Below, in pieces: positions 1 to 6,346 of a stretch of 13,333 nt of DNA. The notes beneath the pieces were generated by a model. It made no database searches, was not told where the DNA came from, and saw only the letters and a program-made list of their open reading frames with translations. The stretch is from Chloroflexota bacterium (lineage in GTDB: Bacteria > Chloroflexota > Anaerolineae > UBA4142). Position numbers and translations under genes: made by a program. Every line of letters begins with the position of its first letter. Positions within the stretch are counted from its first letter, which is position 1. The DNA lies in contig JACQEA010000047.1 of the NCBI GenBank assembly GCA_016200825.1, forward strand, positions 1 to 13,333. Direction: 5' to 3'.

Positions 1-378
1 CGCGAGTTGGGCGCGGTGTGGATCGGCGCGGCGCGCGATACGCCGCCCCAGCCGATTGATCGCGCGATTATTTTCGCGCCGCGCGGTGATTTAGTTTTGG
101 ACGCGCTGCGCGTGCTTCGCAAAGGCGGAACGGTCGCGCATGCGGGGATTTACAGCACGCCGATTCCGCAAATGGATTACAAGTTGCTCTATCACGAACG
201 AACGATTCGGAGCGTCGCGAACAGTACGCGCGCGGACGTGGCAGAATTTCTGCGCGTGGCGGCGGAAATTCCGCTGAAAACGGAAATTGAAATTTTTCCA
301 TTGCGCGAAGCGAACCGCGTGTTGAGGATGATGAAGGAAAGCAAATTGCGCGCGGCGGCAGTGTTGGAAATAGGGTGA
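1..378 (+). CDS. Zinc-type alcohol dehydrogenase, C-terminal part (gene starts before the window)
   Basis: The reading frame is open from the first base and ends at TGA 376-378, so only about the last 125 residues are present. The visible part matches the end of the NAD(P)-binding Rossmann domain and the C-terminal strand-helix tail of medium-chain zinc alcohol dehydrogenases of the AdhA (CAD-like) type. It shows IDRAIIFAPRGDLVLDALRV, then KGGTVAHAGI, then RSVANSTRADVAEFL, and ends PLREANRVLRMMKESKLRAAAVLEI. The phrase 'SVANSTR..veFL' followed by 'PLreAN.vL' is characteristic of this subfamily. The catalytic zinc ligands and the GxGxxG loop would lie upstream, so activity cannot be judged. 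It would oxidise an alcohol or reduce an aldehyde with NAD(P); the substrate is unknown. The next gene begins 4 bases after the stop, so the two are probably co-transcribed. Confidence 0.88.
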   Translation, partial: RELGAVWIGAARDTPPQPIDRAIIFAPRGDLVLDALRVLRKGGTVAHAGIYSTPIPQMDYKLLYHERTIRSVANSTRADVAEFLRVAAEIPLKTEIEIFPLREANRVLRMMKESKLRAAAVLEIG

Positions 379-382
379 CACC

Positions 383-886
383 ATGACTCTAGAATATTTT
401 CAATTGCTCTACGATTACAACTATTGGGTGAACCATCTCATTCTCGCGACGGCAGAAAAATTGAGCGCGGAACAATTCGCCGCGAAAAATTCATACAGTT
501 ACGGCAGTGTGCGCGGCACGCTTGTGCATACCCTCGCGGCAGAATGGATTTGGTTGACGCGTTGGCAAGGCGAATCGCCCGCGGCGTTGTTGAAAGAAGA
601 AAATTTTCCGACGCTCGCCGCGTTACGCGCGCGGTGGAGTGAGGAAGAAAATAAAATGCGCGCGTTCATCGCGAGGCTGTCGCAAAAAGATTTGGCGCGC
701 GTGATTGCATACAAGAATACGCGCGGCGAACCATTCGCGTATCCGCTTTGGCAAATGCTGGCGCATGTGGTCAATCACGGCACGCAACATCGCGCCGAAG
801 CCGCGGCGATGCTGACTGATTTTGGATTTTCGCCCGGCAATATTGACTTGCTAGTTTATATGGACGAACTGGCACATAAAAAATGA
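383..886 (+). CDS. DinB-family (DinB/YfiT-like four-helix) protein
   Basis: This 167-residue protein has the length and pattern of the DinB superfamily, a four-helix bundle that holds a divalent metal through three histidines. Candidate ligands are H49 (in RGTLVHTLAAEWIW) and H132 and H136 (in HVVNHGTQHRAEAAAML); the NHGTQHRAE signature is the family's hallmark. The N-terminal 'YDYNYWVN..iL' and the tail 'DLLVYMDE' also fit. Some relatives are thiol-dependent S-transferases using mycothiol or bacillithiol, but many have no known reaction, so no substrate is claimed. The ATG at 383 follows an AGGGTG stretch formed by the end of the preceding gene. The stop overlaps the next start as ATGA (883-886), which suggests translational coupling to the membrane protein. 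Confidence 0.88.
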   Translation: MTLEYFQLLYDYNYWVNHLILATAEKLSAEQFAAKNSYSYGSVRGTLVHTLAAEWIWLTRWQGESPAALLKEENFPTLAALRARWSEEENKMRAFIARLSQKDLARVIAYKNTRGEPFAYPLWQMLAHVVNHGTQHRAEAAAMLTDFGFSPGNIDLLVYMDELAHKK

Positions 887-1302
887 TCGCGCGATTTTTC
901 ATCTACGGCGCGTTAGGGTGGTGCGGCGAAATTATTTGGACAGCGTTGCGCAAAAAAATCACCGGCGTCGCGCGCGATTGGCTGTTGATGGGTGAAACGT
1001 CGCTGTGGGCGTTTCCACTGTATGGGTCGCTCGCGTTGTGGTTTGAACCGATGCACGACGCGCTGCGCGATCAATTTTTTCTTTTGCGCGTGTTCGCGTA
1101 TACTGTGGGCGCGTGGATTGCGGAATACATCGGCGGATGGTTGATGTGGAAAATTACGCGCGTGAAACCGTGGGATTATTCTAAATCGCCCGGTGGCAGT
1201 TTGCATGGATTGATTCGCTGGAATTTTATTTTGGTGTACCCGTTCGTTGGGTTGGCGATGGAAAAAGTCCACGATGTATTATCGCGAATTTCGCTAAACT
1301 GA
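883..1302 (+). CDS. Four-helix membrane protein, CmpB/putative ABC transporter type IV family (PF06541-like)
   Basis: The 139-residue product has about four hydrophobic segments, near residues 3-22, 34-54, 67-91 and 113-130. It matches PF06541 ('putative ABC-transporter type IV', CmpB) through GWCGEIIWTA near the N-terminus, SLWAFPLYG, AEYIGGWLMWKI followed by PWDYS, and a late LHGLIRWNF. The family name rests on weak evidence, and no ATPase or other transporter subunit is visible nearby, so a transport role is not established. It acts in the cytoplasmic membrane. The start overlaps the DinB stop by 4 bases and there is no separate strong ribosome-binding site, so it probably depends on translation of the gene before it. 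Confidence 0.78.
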   Translation: MIARFFIYGALGWCGEIIWTALRKKITGVARDWLLMGETSLWAFPLYGSLALWFEPMHDALRDQFFLLRVFAYTVGAWIAEYIGGWLMWKITRVKPWDYSKSPGGSLHGLIRWNFILVYPFVGLAMEKVHDVLSRISLN

Positions 1303-1303
1303 G

Positions 1304-1380
1304 AATTTCCAATTTTCGATTGCCCATTTGCGATCGAGCGCAATTGAATCGGAAATCGAAAATCAGAAATCGAAAATCGG
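1304..1380. repeat. Inverted pair of 7-bp tandem arrays (heptamer type CGATTT)
   Basis: Almost the whole spacer between the CmpB-like gene and the SDR gene has a 7-base period. The right arm, read on the opposite strand, is CCGATTT, TCGATTT, CTGATTT, TCGATTT, CCGATTC. The left arm reads CCAATTT, TCGATTG, CCCATTT, GCGATCG in the same register, so the arms can pair into an imperfect hairpin. The right arm also contains two 14-base copies (1352-1365 and 1366-1379) differing only in the last base. The array ends exactly where the SDR ribosome-binding site starts. It resembles the short tandemly repeated heptamers (STRR) known from cyanobacteria. Confidence 0.75.
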
Positions 1381-1383
1381 AGG
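1379..1383 (+). promoter_or_regulatory. Ribosome-binding site fixing the SDR start at 1388
   Basis: GGAGG lies 4 bases before ATG 1388. The frame is open further upstream, to an ATG at 1328, but that extension is a translation of the heptamer array. Starting at 1388 places the first Rossmann strand at residue 7, as expected for this family. Confidence 0.8.
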
Positions 1384-1387
1384 AAGA

Positions 1388-2182
1388 ATGTCGCATCATG
1401 AAAAATGGGCTCTCATCTTGGGCGCATCGTCCGGGTTTGGCGCGGCGTGCACACGCGCGCTCGCGGACGCGGGGTTCAATATTTTTGGCGTGCATTTCGA
1501 TTTGAAAAGTACATTGCCGCGCGCGTTGCAAGTGAAAGCCGACGTGGAAAAGAAAGGGCGCAAGGCATTGTTCTTTAACAAGAATGTCGCCGATGATAAA
1601 AATCGCGCGGAAATTATCGCGGCGCTGGATGATTATTTCAAACAAAACGGCGGCGGGACCGTGCAAGTGATGTTGCACTCGGTTGCGTTTGGAAATTTGA
1701 AACCGTTTATCGCGCCAGATCCAAACGGCGCGGTGGACCGCAAAGCGATGGAAATGACGTTAGACGTGATGGCGAATTCGCTCGTCTATTGGACGCAAGA
1801 TCTGGTGCGCGCGAATTTGCTCGGGCGCGGGTCGAAAGTTTGGTCCATGACGAGTTCCGGTTCGCATCGCGTCATTGTCGGTTACGGTCCCGTCTCGGCG
1901 GCAAAAGCCGCGCTCGAATCGCACACGCGCCAACTCGCGCTGGAACTCGCGCCGAAAGGAATTTGCGTCAATTGTTTTCAAGCTGGCGTGACCGATACGC
2001 CCGCGTTTCGCATGATTCCAAATGCCGAGCGCATCAAAGAACACATTATGACGTTGCATCCCGATGGCCGCATGACGGCGCCGGAAGATATCGCGCGCAC
2101 GATCGTCGCGTTCGCGGATTCGAAATTAGATTGGATCACCGGCACCGTTGTGCGCGTGGATGGCGGCGAAGATAATATTTAG
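1388..2182 (+). CDS. Short-chain dehydrogenase, enoyl-ACP-reductase-like (FabI/FabL type)
   Basis: This 264-residue SDR has the cofactor loop GASSGFG at residues 12-18 and the end-of-fold signature TGTVVRVDGG at 251-260. The active-site pair is Y166 and K173, a Tyr-x6-Lys spacing typical of the enoyl-ACP reductases FabI and FabL rather than the Tyr-x3-Lys of ordinary SDRs. The segment LHSVAFG (96-102) resembles the 'HSIAFA' strand of FabI, and 'HPDGRM.apeDIA' is also ENR-like. The likely reaction is NAD(P)H-dependent reduction of a trans-2-enoyl thioester in fatty-acid synthesis. A related SDR acting on a different enoyl or keto substrate remains possible. No other fab gene adjoins it, although acpS lies 2 kb away on the other strand. 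The start is set by GGAGG at 1379-1383. Heptamer arrays flank the gene on both sides. Confidence 0.8.
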   Translation: MSHHEKWALILGASSGFGAACTRALADAGFNIFGVHFDLKSTLPRALQVKADVEKKGRKALFFNKNVADDKNRAEIIAALDDYFKQNGGGTVQVMLHSVAFGNLKPFIAPDPNGAVDRKAMEMTLDVMANSLVYWTQDLVRANLLGRGSKVWSMTSSGSHRVIVGYGPVSAAKAALESHTRQLALELAPKGICVNCFQAGVTDTPAFRMIPNAERIKEHIMTLHPDGRMTAPEDIARTIVAFADSKLDWITGTVVRVDGGEDNI

Positions 2183-2183
2183 A

Positions 2184-2257
2184 GTGACAAGTGACGAGTG
2201 ACAGGTGACGTGAGACGAAATCGGATTGCCCGACACTCGTCACGCGTCGCCCGTCAT
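2184..2257. repeat. Inverted pair of 7-bp tandem arrays (heptamer type GTGAC)
   Basis: Directly after the SDR stop, GTGAC recurs at 2184, 2191, 2198 and 2205, an exact 7-base period, followed by a degenerate GAGAC at 2212. The complementary arm carries GTCAC at 2239, GTCGC at 2246 and GTCAT at 2253, also 7 apart. The arms can fold into a long imperfect hairpin with a loop near 2218-2230. It is followed at once by eight T residues (2257-2264), so it could act as a terminator or attenuator between the SDR and the hydrolase gene. The layout equals that of 1304-1380 but the heptamer differs. Confidence 0.75.
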
Positions 2258-2264
2258 TTTTTTT

Positions 2265-2270
2265 GAGGTG
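2265..2270 (+). promoter_or_regulatory. Ribosome-binding site for the TTG start at 2278
   Basis: GAGGTG sits 7 bases before TTG 2278. No in-frame ATG or GTG lies between this site and the first conserved strand of the hydrolase, so it decides the unusual TTG start. Confidence 0.75.
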
Positions 2271-2277
2271 AAATATT

Positions 2278-3264
2278 TTGGATTATCTGAAAACAATTAC
2301 CGTGCCAACGCCGTTTCCGGTCGGACCGGTCAACTGTTATTTGGTTGAAGGCGATGAGCTCACGCTGATTGATACGGGACCGATTGATCCACCGACGTTG
2401 GAATCTCTGCGCGATCAACTGCGCGCGCGCAGAATTGAATTCAAAGATTTCAAGCGGCTGATCATTACGCACGCGCATGTTGATCATTTTGGGCTTGCCG
2501 CGCAGATTGTCGCGGCATCGGGCGCGCGCGTCTATTCGCATCCGCGCAATCGCTGGTGGTTGACGGATTACGATAACGAATGGAATTCGCGGCACGAATT
2601 TTTTCTTGAACTTTTTGCCGCGAGCGGCGCGCCGCGCGCGTTAGCGGAGGCGTTGGCGCAAGGGCGGAAAAATTTCGCGCGCTATGGCGCATCCATCCCC
2701 GCCGAAAATTTTTTTCCGCTGGACGAAGGCGATACGCTCGCGTTGAACGGCGACAGGTGGAATGTACTGTGTTGCCCCGGACACGCGAGCGGCTTGATCG
2801 TTTTGTACGAATCCAAATCGCGCGAGTTGCTCTCCAACGATCATTTGTTGCTCAACATTTCTTCCAACCCGGTGATCGAAGCGCCCGCGCGTGGCGAAAC
2901 CGCGCGCCCGCGTATGCTCGTAGATTATCTCGCGTCGTTTGAAAAAACCGCGCGCGTGGACGTTCGCATCGCGCGCACCGGACACGGCGCGCCGATTCAC
3001 GACACGCGCGCGCTGATTGCCGCGCGCATCGCGTTTCATCGCGCGCGCCTGGATCGGATCGAACAAGAAATTGGAAATGGCGCGGCGACTGTCTTTGAAA
3101 TGGTGCAACGGATTTTTCCCCGCCTCAAACCGAATGATCTTTTTCTCGCGTTATCTGAAATCATCGGGCATTTGGATATTTTGGAATTGGATGGACGAAT
3201 CCAATTTGAAGAACAAGCGGGAATCAAAAAATATTCGCCCACCCGCGCCATTCAGCCAGTATAA
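2278..3264 (+). CDS. Metallo-beta-lactamase-fold hydrolase with C-terminal winged helix (LACTB2-like)
   Basis: The 328-residue protein carries the metal-binding motif THAHVDHFG, with H65, H67, D69 and H70. Further ligand candidates are H169 (CPGHASG), D188 (LSNDHLL) and H236 (TGHGAPIHD), so the two-metal site looks complete. The N-terminal strand pair 'NCYLVEGDELTLIDTG' is typical of the fold. Residues 248-328 form a helical, winged-helix-like tail (HRARLDRIEQEI, VFEMVQRIFP, LALSEIIGHLDILELDGRI) as in the BLACT_WH domain of LACTB2-like proteins. That group includes endoribonucleases and thioester or other small-molecule hydrolases, so the substrate cannot be named. Translation starts at TTG 2278. 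The stop codon runs into the terminator at 3264-3300, which ends the + strand cluster. Confidence 0.88.
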   Translation: MDYLKTITVPTPFPVGPVNCYLVEGDELTLIDTGPIDPPTLESLRDQLRARRIEFKDFKRLIITHAHVDHFGLAAQIVAASGARVYSHPRNRWWLTDYDNEWNSRHEFFLELFAASGAPRALAEALAQGRKNFARYGASIPAENFFPLDEGDTLALNGDRWNVLCCPGHASGLIVLYESKSRELLSNDHLLLNISSNPVIEAPARGETARPRMLVDYLASFEKTARVDVRIARTGHGAPIHDTRALIAARIAFHRARLDRIEQEIGNGAATVFEMVQRIFPRLKPNDLFLALSEIIGHLDILELDGRIQFEEQAGIKKYSPTRAIQPV

Positions 3265-3300
3265 AAAAATGCGCCGCGAGAAATTCGCGGCGCATTTTTT
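3264..3300. terminator. Bidirectional rho-independent terminator between convergent genes
   Basis: This is a perfect 16-bp stem: six A, TGCGCCGCGA, a 5-base loop GAAAT (3280-3284), then TCGCGGCGCA and six T. The A-run and T-run make it work in both directions. It closes both the hydrolase gene (+) and the ugd-acpS-membrane protein run (-), and overlaps the last base of one stop codon and two bases of the other. Confidence 0.93.
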
Positions 3301-4420
3301 ATTGATCGAATGATTTAACCCAAGTTGCCACCTTGTCATTCTGAGGCGCGATTTTTGCGCCGAAGAATCTTGTAGCCTCAAAAAAGAGTGAGGTTTCTAT
3401 TGAATCAACAAGATTCTTCGCGGAGTTTACACTGAACGAAGTGAATGTGCTCAGAATGACATTGAGACTCGAGGCGACAAATTCGCACGTGCCGGGGCCT
3501 GTCTTCCACGAACGCTCGGTCACAAGTTCGGATTGGTTCGCGCGAATTTCAGTACTCGCGCGTTTGGTTTCACTGAACGAACGCGTGAGATCGCTTAACG
3601 GCGGAGCTTGATAAATTTTTACCAGCCAAGTCAGTTGGCGCGGGCCACCGGTGTTATTGAAAAAATCAACGCGGAACGCGATGAACTCGTTAAAGTTTGG
3701 CACAGCCGGATCGGGAACGATGTTCGTCACATAAACGCCCGGCGGCGCAGAAAGTGTTGGCGTGTTGGATGGAGCCGCGGGCGCGGGCGGTTTCGTTGGT
3801 GTGCGCGTCGGCGCGGGCGGGCGCGTATTCGTCGGTGTAATCGCGAGCGTGGCAGTGATCGCGGCAGTCGTTGCAGTCGGTTGCGCGAGAACTGATGTTG
3901 CTGTCGCGATGGGCGCGAGAGGTGGGAGCGCAGAAGTTGGCAGAACCGCGATTTGAGTTGCGGTTGCGCGCGCGGTTGTGGTTCCGCCCAAATTAATTTG
4001 TCCGCTCAATAACAAATAGCCGCCAAAGATCACGCCCGCGCCCACGAGCGCGACGACAACAATAATGCCGACGAGGACCGGCATCGGTAATCCGCCATTC
4101 GCGCGTCCGGCCGGCTTGGACGAAAAAATTTGGCGCAACGGCATACTCGGACGCGCGCCGGGCGCGGCAGTCGCGCCTTCGGTTGCGGGAGCAACTTCTT
4201 GCGTCACCGGCGCGTCGAGCGGCGGTTTTGCTTTTGCCCATTTTTGTCCGTCGTTGACGTACCAATCACCGGACTGGACACCAATTTGCCACCAGCGACC
4301 TTGCGAATCTTGCAAACGCAAATCGTTGACTTGCGTTTCAAAATCCGCGTCGCTCAATTTGCCGCTGGCATGTTGCGCCGCCAGTTCTTTGTATTTGCTT
4401 TCGGCTTCTTGAAACGTCAT
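3299..4420 (-). CDS. Single-pass membrane protein with Thr/Pro-rich stalk and Ig-like domain; C-terminus encoded by a repeat element
   Basis: The product has 373 residues. Residues 1-35 form a short helical hairpin resembling SHOCT (GKLSDADFETQVNDL). Residues 38-67 are a small tryptophan-rich module (GRWWQIGV, GDWYVNDGQKW, KPP). One transmembrane helix lies at about 113-138. A Thr/Ala/Pro stalk spans 147-225. A beta-rich Ig/CARDB-like domain begins near 229 (VYVTNIVPDPAVPNFNEFIAF) and should face outward. That domain breaks off near C312-F314. From about N320 to K363 the protein is a translation of the element at 3334-3461, and the stop falls in the terminator. The gene is probably a truncated copy of a longer ancestor. 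The start ATG is 5 bases after acpS, with GGAGG inside the acpS end. Tryptophan-module proteins of this sort are familiar in Chloroflexota; the function is unknown. Confidence 0.72.
   Translation of the reverse strand: MTFQEAESKYKELAAQHASGKLSDADFETQVNDLRLQDSQGRWWQIGVQSGDWYVNDGQKWAKAKPPLDAPVTQEVAPATEGATAAPGARPSMPLRQIFSSKPAGRANGGLPMPVLVGIIVVVALVGAGVIFGGYLLLSGQINLGGTTTARATATQIAVLPTSALPPLAPIATATSVLAQPTATTAAITATLAITPTNTRPPAPTRTPTKPPAPAAPSNTPTLSAPPGVYVTNIVPDPAVPNFNEFIAFRVDFFNNTGGPRQLTWLVKIYQAPPLSDLTRSFSETKRASTEIRANQSELVTERSWKTGPGTCEFVASSLNVILSTFTSFSVNSAKNLVDSIETSLFFEATRFFGAKIAPQNDKVATWVKSFDQ
3334..3461. mobile_element. 128-bp nested-palindrome (MITE-like) element inside a coding sequence
   Basis: The ends are a perfect 12-bp inverted repeat, TGTCATTCTGAG (3334-3345) and CTCAGAATGACA (3450-3461). 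A second perfect pair, 13 bp, lies inside: CGAAGAATCTTGT (3361-3373) and ACAAGATTCTTCG (3408-3420). The centre holds CCTCA/TGAGG (3376-3380, 3389-3393). Each half also has its own small hairpin: GGCGC/GCGCC at 3345-3349 and 3357-3361, and CACT/AGTG at 3430-3433 and 3440-3443. It encodes no transposase. No clear target-site duplication is visible. The motif TTCACTTCGTTCAGTG on the - strand is familiar from dispersed repeats of the TGTCATTCTGAG type in several bacterial genomes. Confidence 0.82.
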
Positions 4421-4425
4421 AGAAG

Positions 4426-4806
4426 CTATACCTCCGCTTGTTCTGCGATCACCATTGCAATCGCGTGTTCATGAGTGTGTGATAAACTCAGCGCGATGTT
4501 TTTCAAATTTAATTCGTCCGCGCGTTGCGCGGCTTTGCCTTTTAATTGCACCGCCGGCTTGCCGCGCGCGCCCGAAATGACTTCGATGTCATTCCACGCG
4601 ACGCCGTCCGCATGTTGAATTCCGACGCCCAACACTTTGGCGACGGCTTCTTTTGCGGCGAAGCGCGCGGCAAGTTGATGCGGCCGTGCGCGGCAGTATT
4701 CCAATTCCGCCGGACAATAGACCCGCGATAAAAATCGTTCGCCGTAACGCGCGATCGTCGCCTCAATGCGCGCCACTTCGATCAAATCAATTCCCGTTTG
4801 CAACAT
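4426..4806 (-). CDS. acpS: Holo-[acyl-carrier-protein] synthase
   Basis: AcpS moves the 4'-phosphopantetheine arm from coenzyme A to a serine of apo-acyl carrier protein, which makes ACP active for fatty-acid synthesis. At 126 residues it has the normal family length. The N-terminal GIDLIEVARIE carries the metal-binding aspartate D7. RFAAKEAVAKVLG at 48-60 holds E53 and K57, and the end has the usual SLSHTHEHAIAMV segment. The ATG at 4806 overlaps the ugd stop by one base (TGATG). A TTG at 4809 is the only nearby alternative and would add a single residue. No ribosome-binding site of its own is obvious, so translation is probably coupled to ugd. It shares an operon with ugd and with the membrane protein that starts 5 bases downstream. 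Confidence 0.95.
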   Translation of the reverse strand: MLQTGIDLIEVARIEATIARYGERFLSRVYCPAELEYCRARPHQLAARFAAKEAVAKVLGVGIQHADGVAWNDIEVISGARGKPAVQLKGKAAQRADELNLKNIALSLSHTHEHAIAMVIAEQAEV

Positions 4807-6119
4807 CAAGATTCAGAATGATTGCCGCGACCCATACCGGAATATTTAAATCCCAATTGCTTCATGCGCGCGGGTTCGTAAATGTTGCGTCCGTCAATCA
4901 GCACGTTGGATTTCATCGAGGCGGCAACGCGCGCCATATCCAATTGTTTGAATTCATTCCAATGCGTGACGAGCACCACTGCGTCCGCGCCCGCGGCCGT
5001 CGCGTACGCATCGGCGCAAAATTCGACGTTCGTTAATTGTTGGCGCGCGTTGTTGATCGCGACTGGATCGTACGCGCGCACGCGCGCGCCTTCGGCTTGC
5101 AAGAGGTGGATGATGTCGAGCGCGGGCGCATCGCGAATGTCGTCCGTATTCGGTTTGAACGCGAGGCCCCATACGCCGATAATTTTGCCGCGCAAATTTC
5201 CCAACGCCGCGCGTAATTTTGCGATCACGCGCGCGCGTTGATCGCGATTAATATCCATCACCGCGCGCAACAGCGCGGGATGACTCCCGTTTACTTCCGC
5301 CATATACGCGAGCGCTTGGACATCTTTGGGAAAACACGAGCCGCCGTACCCAATGCCCGCGTCTAAAAAATCTTTGCCGATGCGTTTGTCCATCCCCATC
5401 CCCGCCGCAACTTCTTTTACATCCGCGCCGAGTTTTTCGCAAATGTTCGCGATCTCGTTGATGAAAGAAATTCGCGTGGCGAGAAACGCGTTGGAGGCGT
5501 ACTTGATCATTTCGGCGGTGCGCAGATCGGTGACCATAATCGCGCAGCGCAGCGGCAAATATAATTGCGCGACTTGCTCCGCCGCTTCGCGATTCGCCGC
5601 GCCGAGCACGACGCGATCCGGTTGCATAAAATCGTACACCGCGGAGCCTTCGCGCAAAAATTCGGGATTGGAAACGACGTCGAAATCCGCGCCGACGCGT
5701 TTGCCGTGGCGCGTCAAAATTTGTTCGACCGAATCGCCTGTCCCCACCGGCACGGTGCTTTTGTTGACGATGACCGCGTAATGTGTGAGTGTTTGCGCGA
5801 TCGTCTCGGTTGCCATGCGGACATATTTCAATTCCGCTTCGCCGTCATCGCCTGCGGGCGTCGCGACGGCGATGAAAATAAATTCCGCGTCGCGTAATCC
5901 GGTTGCGTAATCGGTTGTGAAGGTGAGACGTTTTGCCGCGACGTTGCGCGTGACAAGTTCTTCCAGTCCGGGTTCATAGATTGGCATTTCGCCGCGATTG
6001 AGTTTGGCGATTTTTTCTTGGATAATGTCTACGCAAATAACTTGGTTACCCAAGTCGGCAAAACACGTGCCGGTGGTTAAACCCACATAACCGACACCAA
6101 TCACGCAAATTCGACGCAC
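4806..6119 (-). CDS. ugd: UDP-glucose 6-dehydrogenase
   Basis: The enzyme oxidises UDP-glucose twice with NAD+ to UDP-glucuronate, a precursor for capsular or extracellular polysaccharides and related sugars, in the cytoplasm. The 437-residue protein is full length. It has the N-terminal NAD site VIGVGYVGL (6-14), the VNKSTVPVGT strand (118-127), NPEFLREG (151-158), the central helix EMIKYASNAF with K206 and N210, and the catalytic-cysteine motif GYGGSCFPKD with C262. The C-terminal UDP-binding domain follows (GVWGLAFKPNTDDIRDAPAL). The start is GTG 6119, with AGGAG six bases upstream. It opens a tight - strand operon with acpS. A polysaccharide role is the usual one, but no glycosyltransferase genes are in view. 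Confidence 0.95.
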   Translation of the reverse strand: MRRICVIGVGYVGLTTGTCFADLGNQVICVDIIQEKIAKLNRGEMPIYEPGLEELVTRNVAAKRLTFTTDYATGLRDAEFIFIAVATPAGDDGEAELKYVRMATETIAQTLTHYAVIVNKSTVPVGTGDSVEQILTRHGKRVGADFDVVSNPEFLREGSAVYDFMQPDRVVLGAANREAAEQVAQLYLPLRCAIMVTDLRTAEMIKYASNAFLATRISFINEIANICEKLGADVKEVAAGMGMDKRIGKDFLDAGIGYGGSCFPKDVQALAYMAEVNGSHPALLRAVMDINRDQRARVIAKLRAALGNLRGKIIGVWGLAFKPNTDDIRDAPALDIIHLLQAEGARVRAYDPVAINNARQQLTNVEFCADAYATAAGADAVVLVTHWNEFKQLDMARVAASMKSNVLIDGRNIYEPARMKQLGFKYSGMGRGNHSES

Positions 6120-6125
6120 AGACTT

Positions 6126-6130
6126 CTCCT
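6126..6130 (-). promoter_or_regulatory. Ribosome-binding site for the GTG start of ugd
   Basis: On the - strand, AGGAG lies six bases before GTG 6119. It supports the GTG start, which puts the NAD-binding strand at residue 4 as in other UDP-glucose dehydrogenases. Confidence 0.8.
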
Positions 6131-6147
6131 ATCCAATTGCAGGGATA

Positions 6148-6176
6148 ATAATAGCACAGAAAATTGAACGAAACAA
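6148..6176 (-). promoter_or_regulatory. Candidate sigma-70 promoter for ugd-acpS
   Basis: On the - strand, TTGTTT (6176-6171) and TATTAT (6153-6148) are 17 bases apart and point at ugd. The -35 box is poor (3 of 6) and the -10 box good (5 of 6), so this is a moderate candidate in the only spacer available to drive the operon. Confidence 0.45.
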
Positions 6177-6250
6177 ATCGAGAAAATGTTCCCGTTCCAA
6201 AAAATTTCCAAGCCCTTTTGAGAATTTGGGATTAAACCGAAAAATATGGT

Positions 6251-6279
6251 TTGACAATTCCCAACAAGCAACATATATT
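6251..6279 (+). promoter_or_regulatory. Strong sigma-70-type promoter for the giant exported protein
   Basis: A perfect TTGACA (6251-6256) and TATATT (6274-6279) are separated by exactly 17 bases, with an A/T-rich stretch upstream. Transcription should start near 6286 and leave a leader of about 60 bases before ATG 6347. The small inverted repeat AAACC...GGTTT (6234-6252) touches the -35 box and could bind a regulator, though it may be chance. The spacer 6120-6346 holds nothing else I recognise. Confidence 0.75.
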
Positions 6280-6346
6280 ATGGATGTTCGAATTCGTTTT
6301 TTCTTAGTCCCGCAATAAACAAATCTGCGCTGGATGACTACAAGCA

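Noticed and set aside
1328..1387. In-frame upstream extension of the SDR gene to ATG 1328
   Set aside because: The extra 20 residues are a translation of the heptamer array, and the strong GGAGG sits just before ATG 1388.
1226..1678. 150-codon open frame on the - strand across the SDR start
   Set aside because: It crosses the heptamer array and antisense of a clear SDR, with no ribosome-binding site or recognisable domain.
2641..3108. 155-codon open frame on the - strand inside the hydrolase gene
   Set aside because: It is Arg/Ala-rich with no motif, as expected from the antisense of a GCGC-rich gene whose + strand product has complete metal-binding motifs.
3334..3461. CRISPR or tRNA-like structure suggested by the multiple hairpins
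   Set aside because: There is one nested palindrome with no repeated spacers, no cloverleaf and no CCA end; an inverted-repeat element explains it.
5326..5781. 151-codon open frame on the + strand opposite ugd
   Set aside because: The - strand carries an intact UDP-glucose dehydrogenase with all catalytic motifs; the + frame is a shadow.
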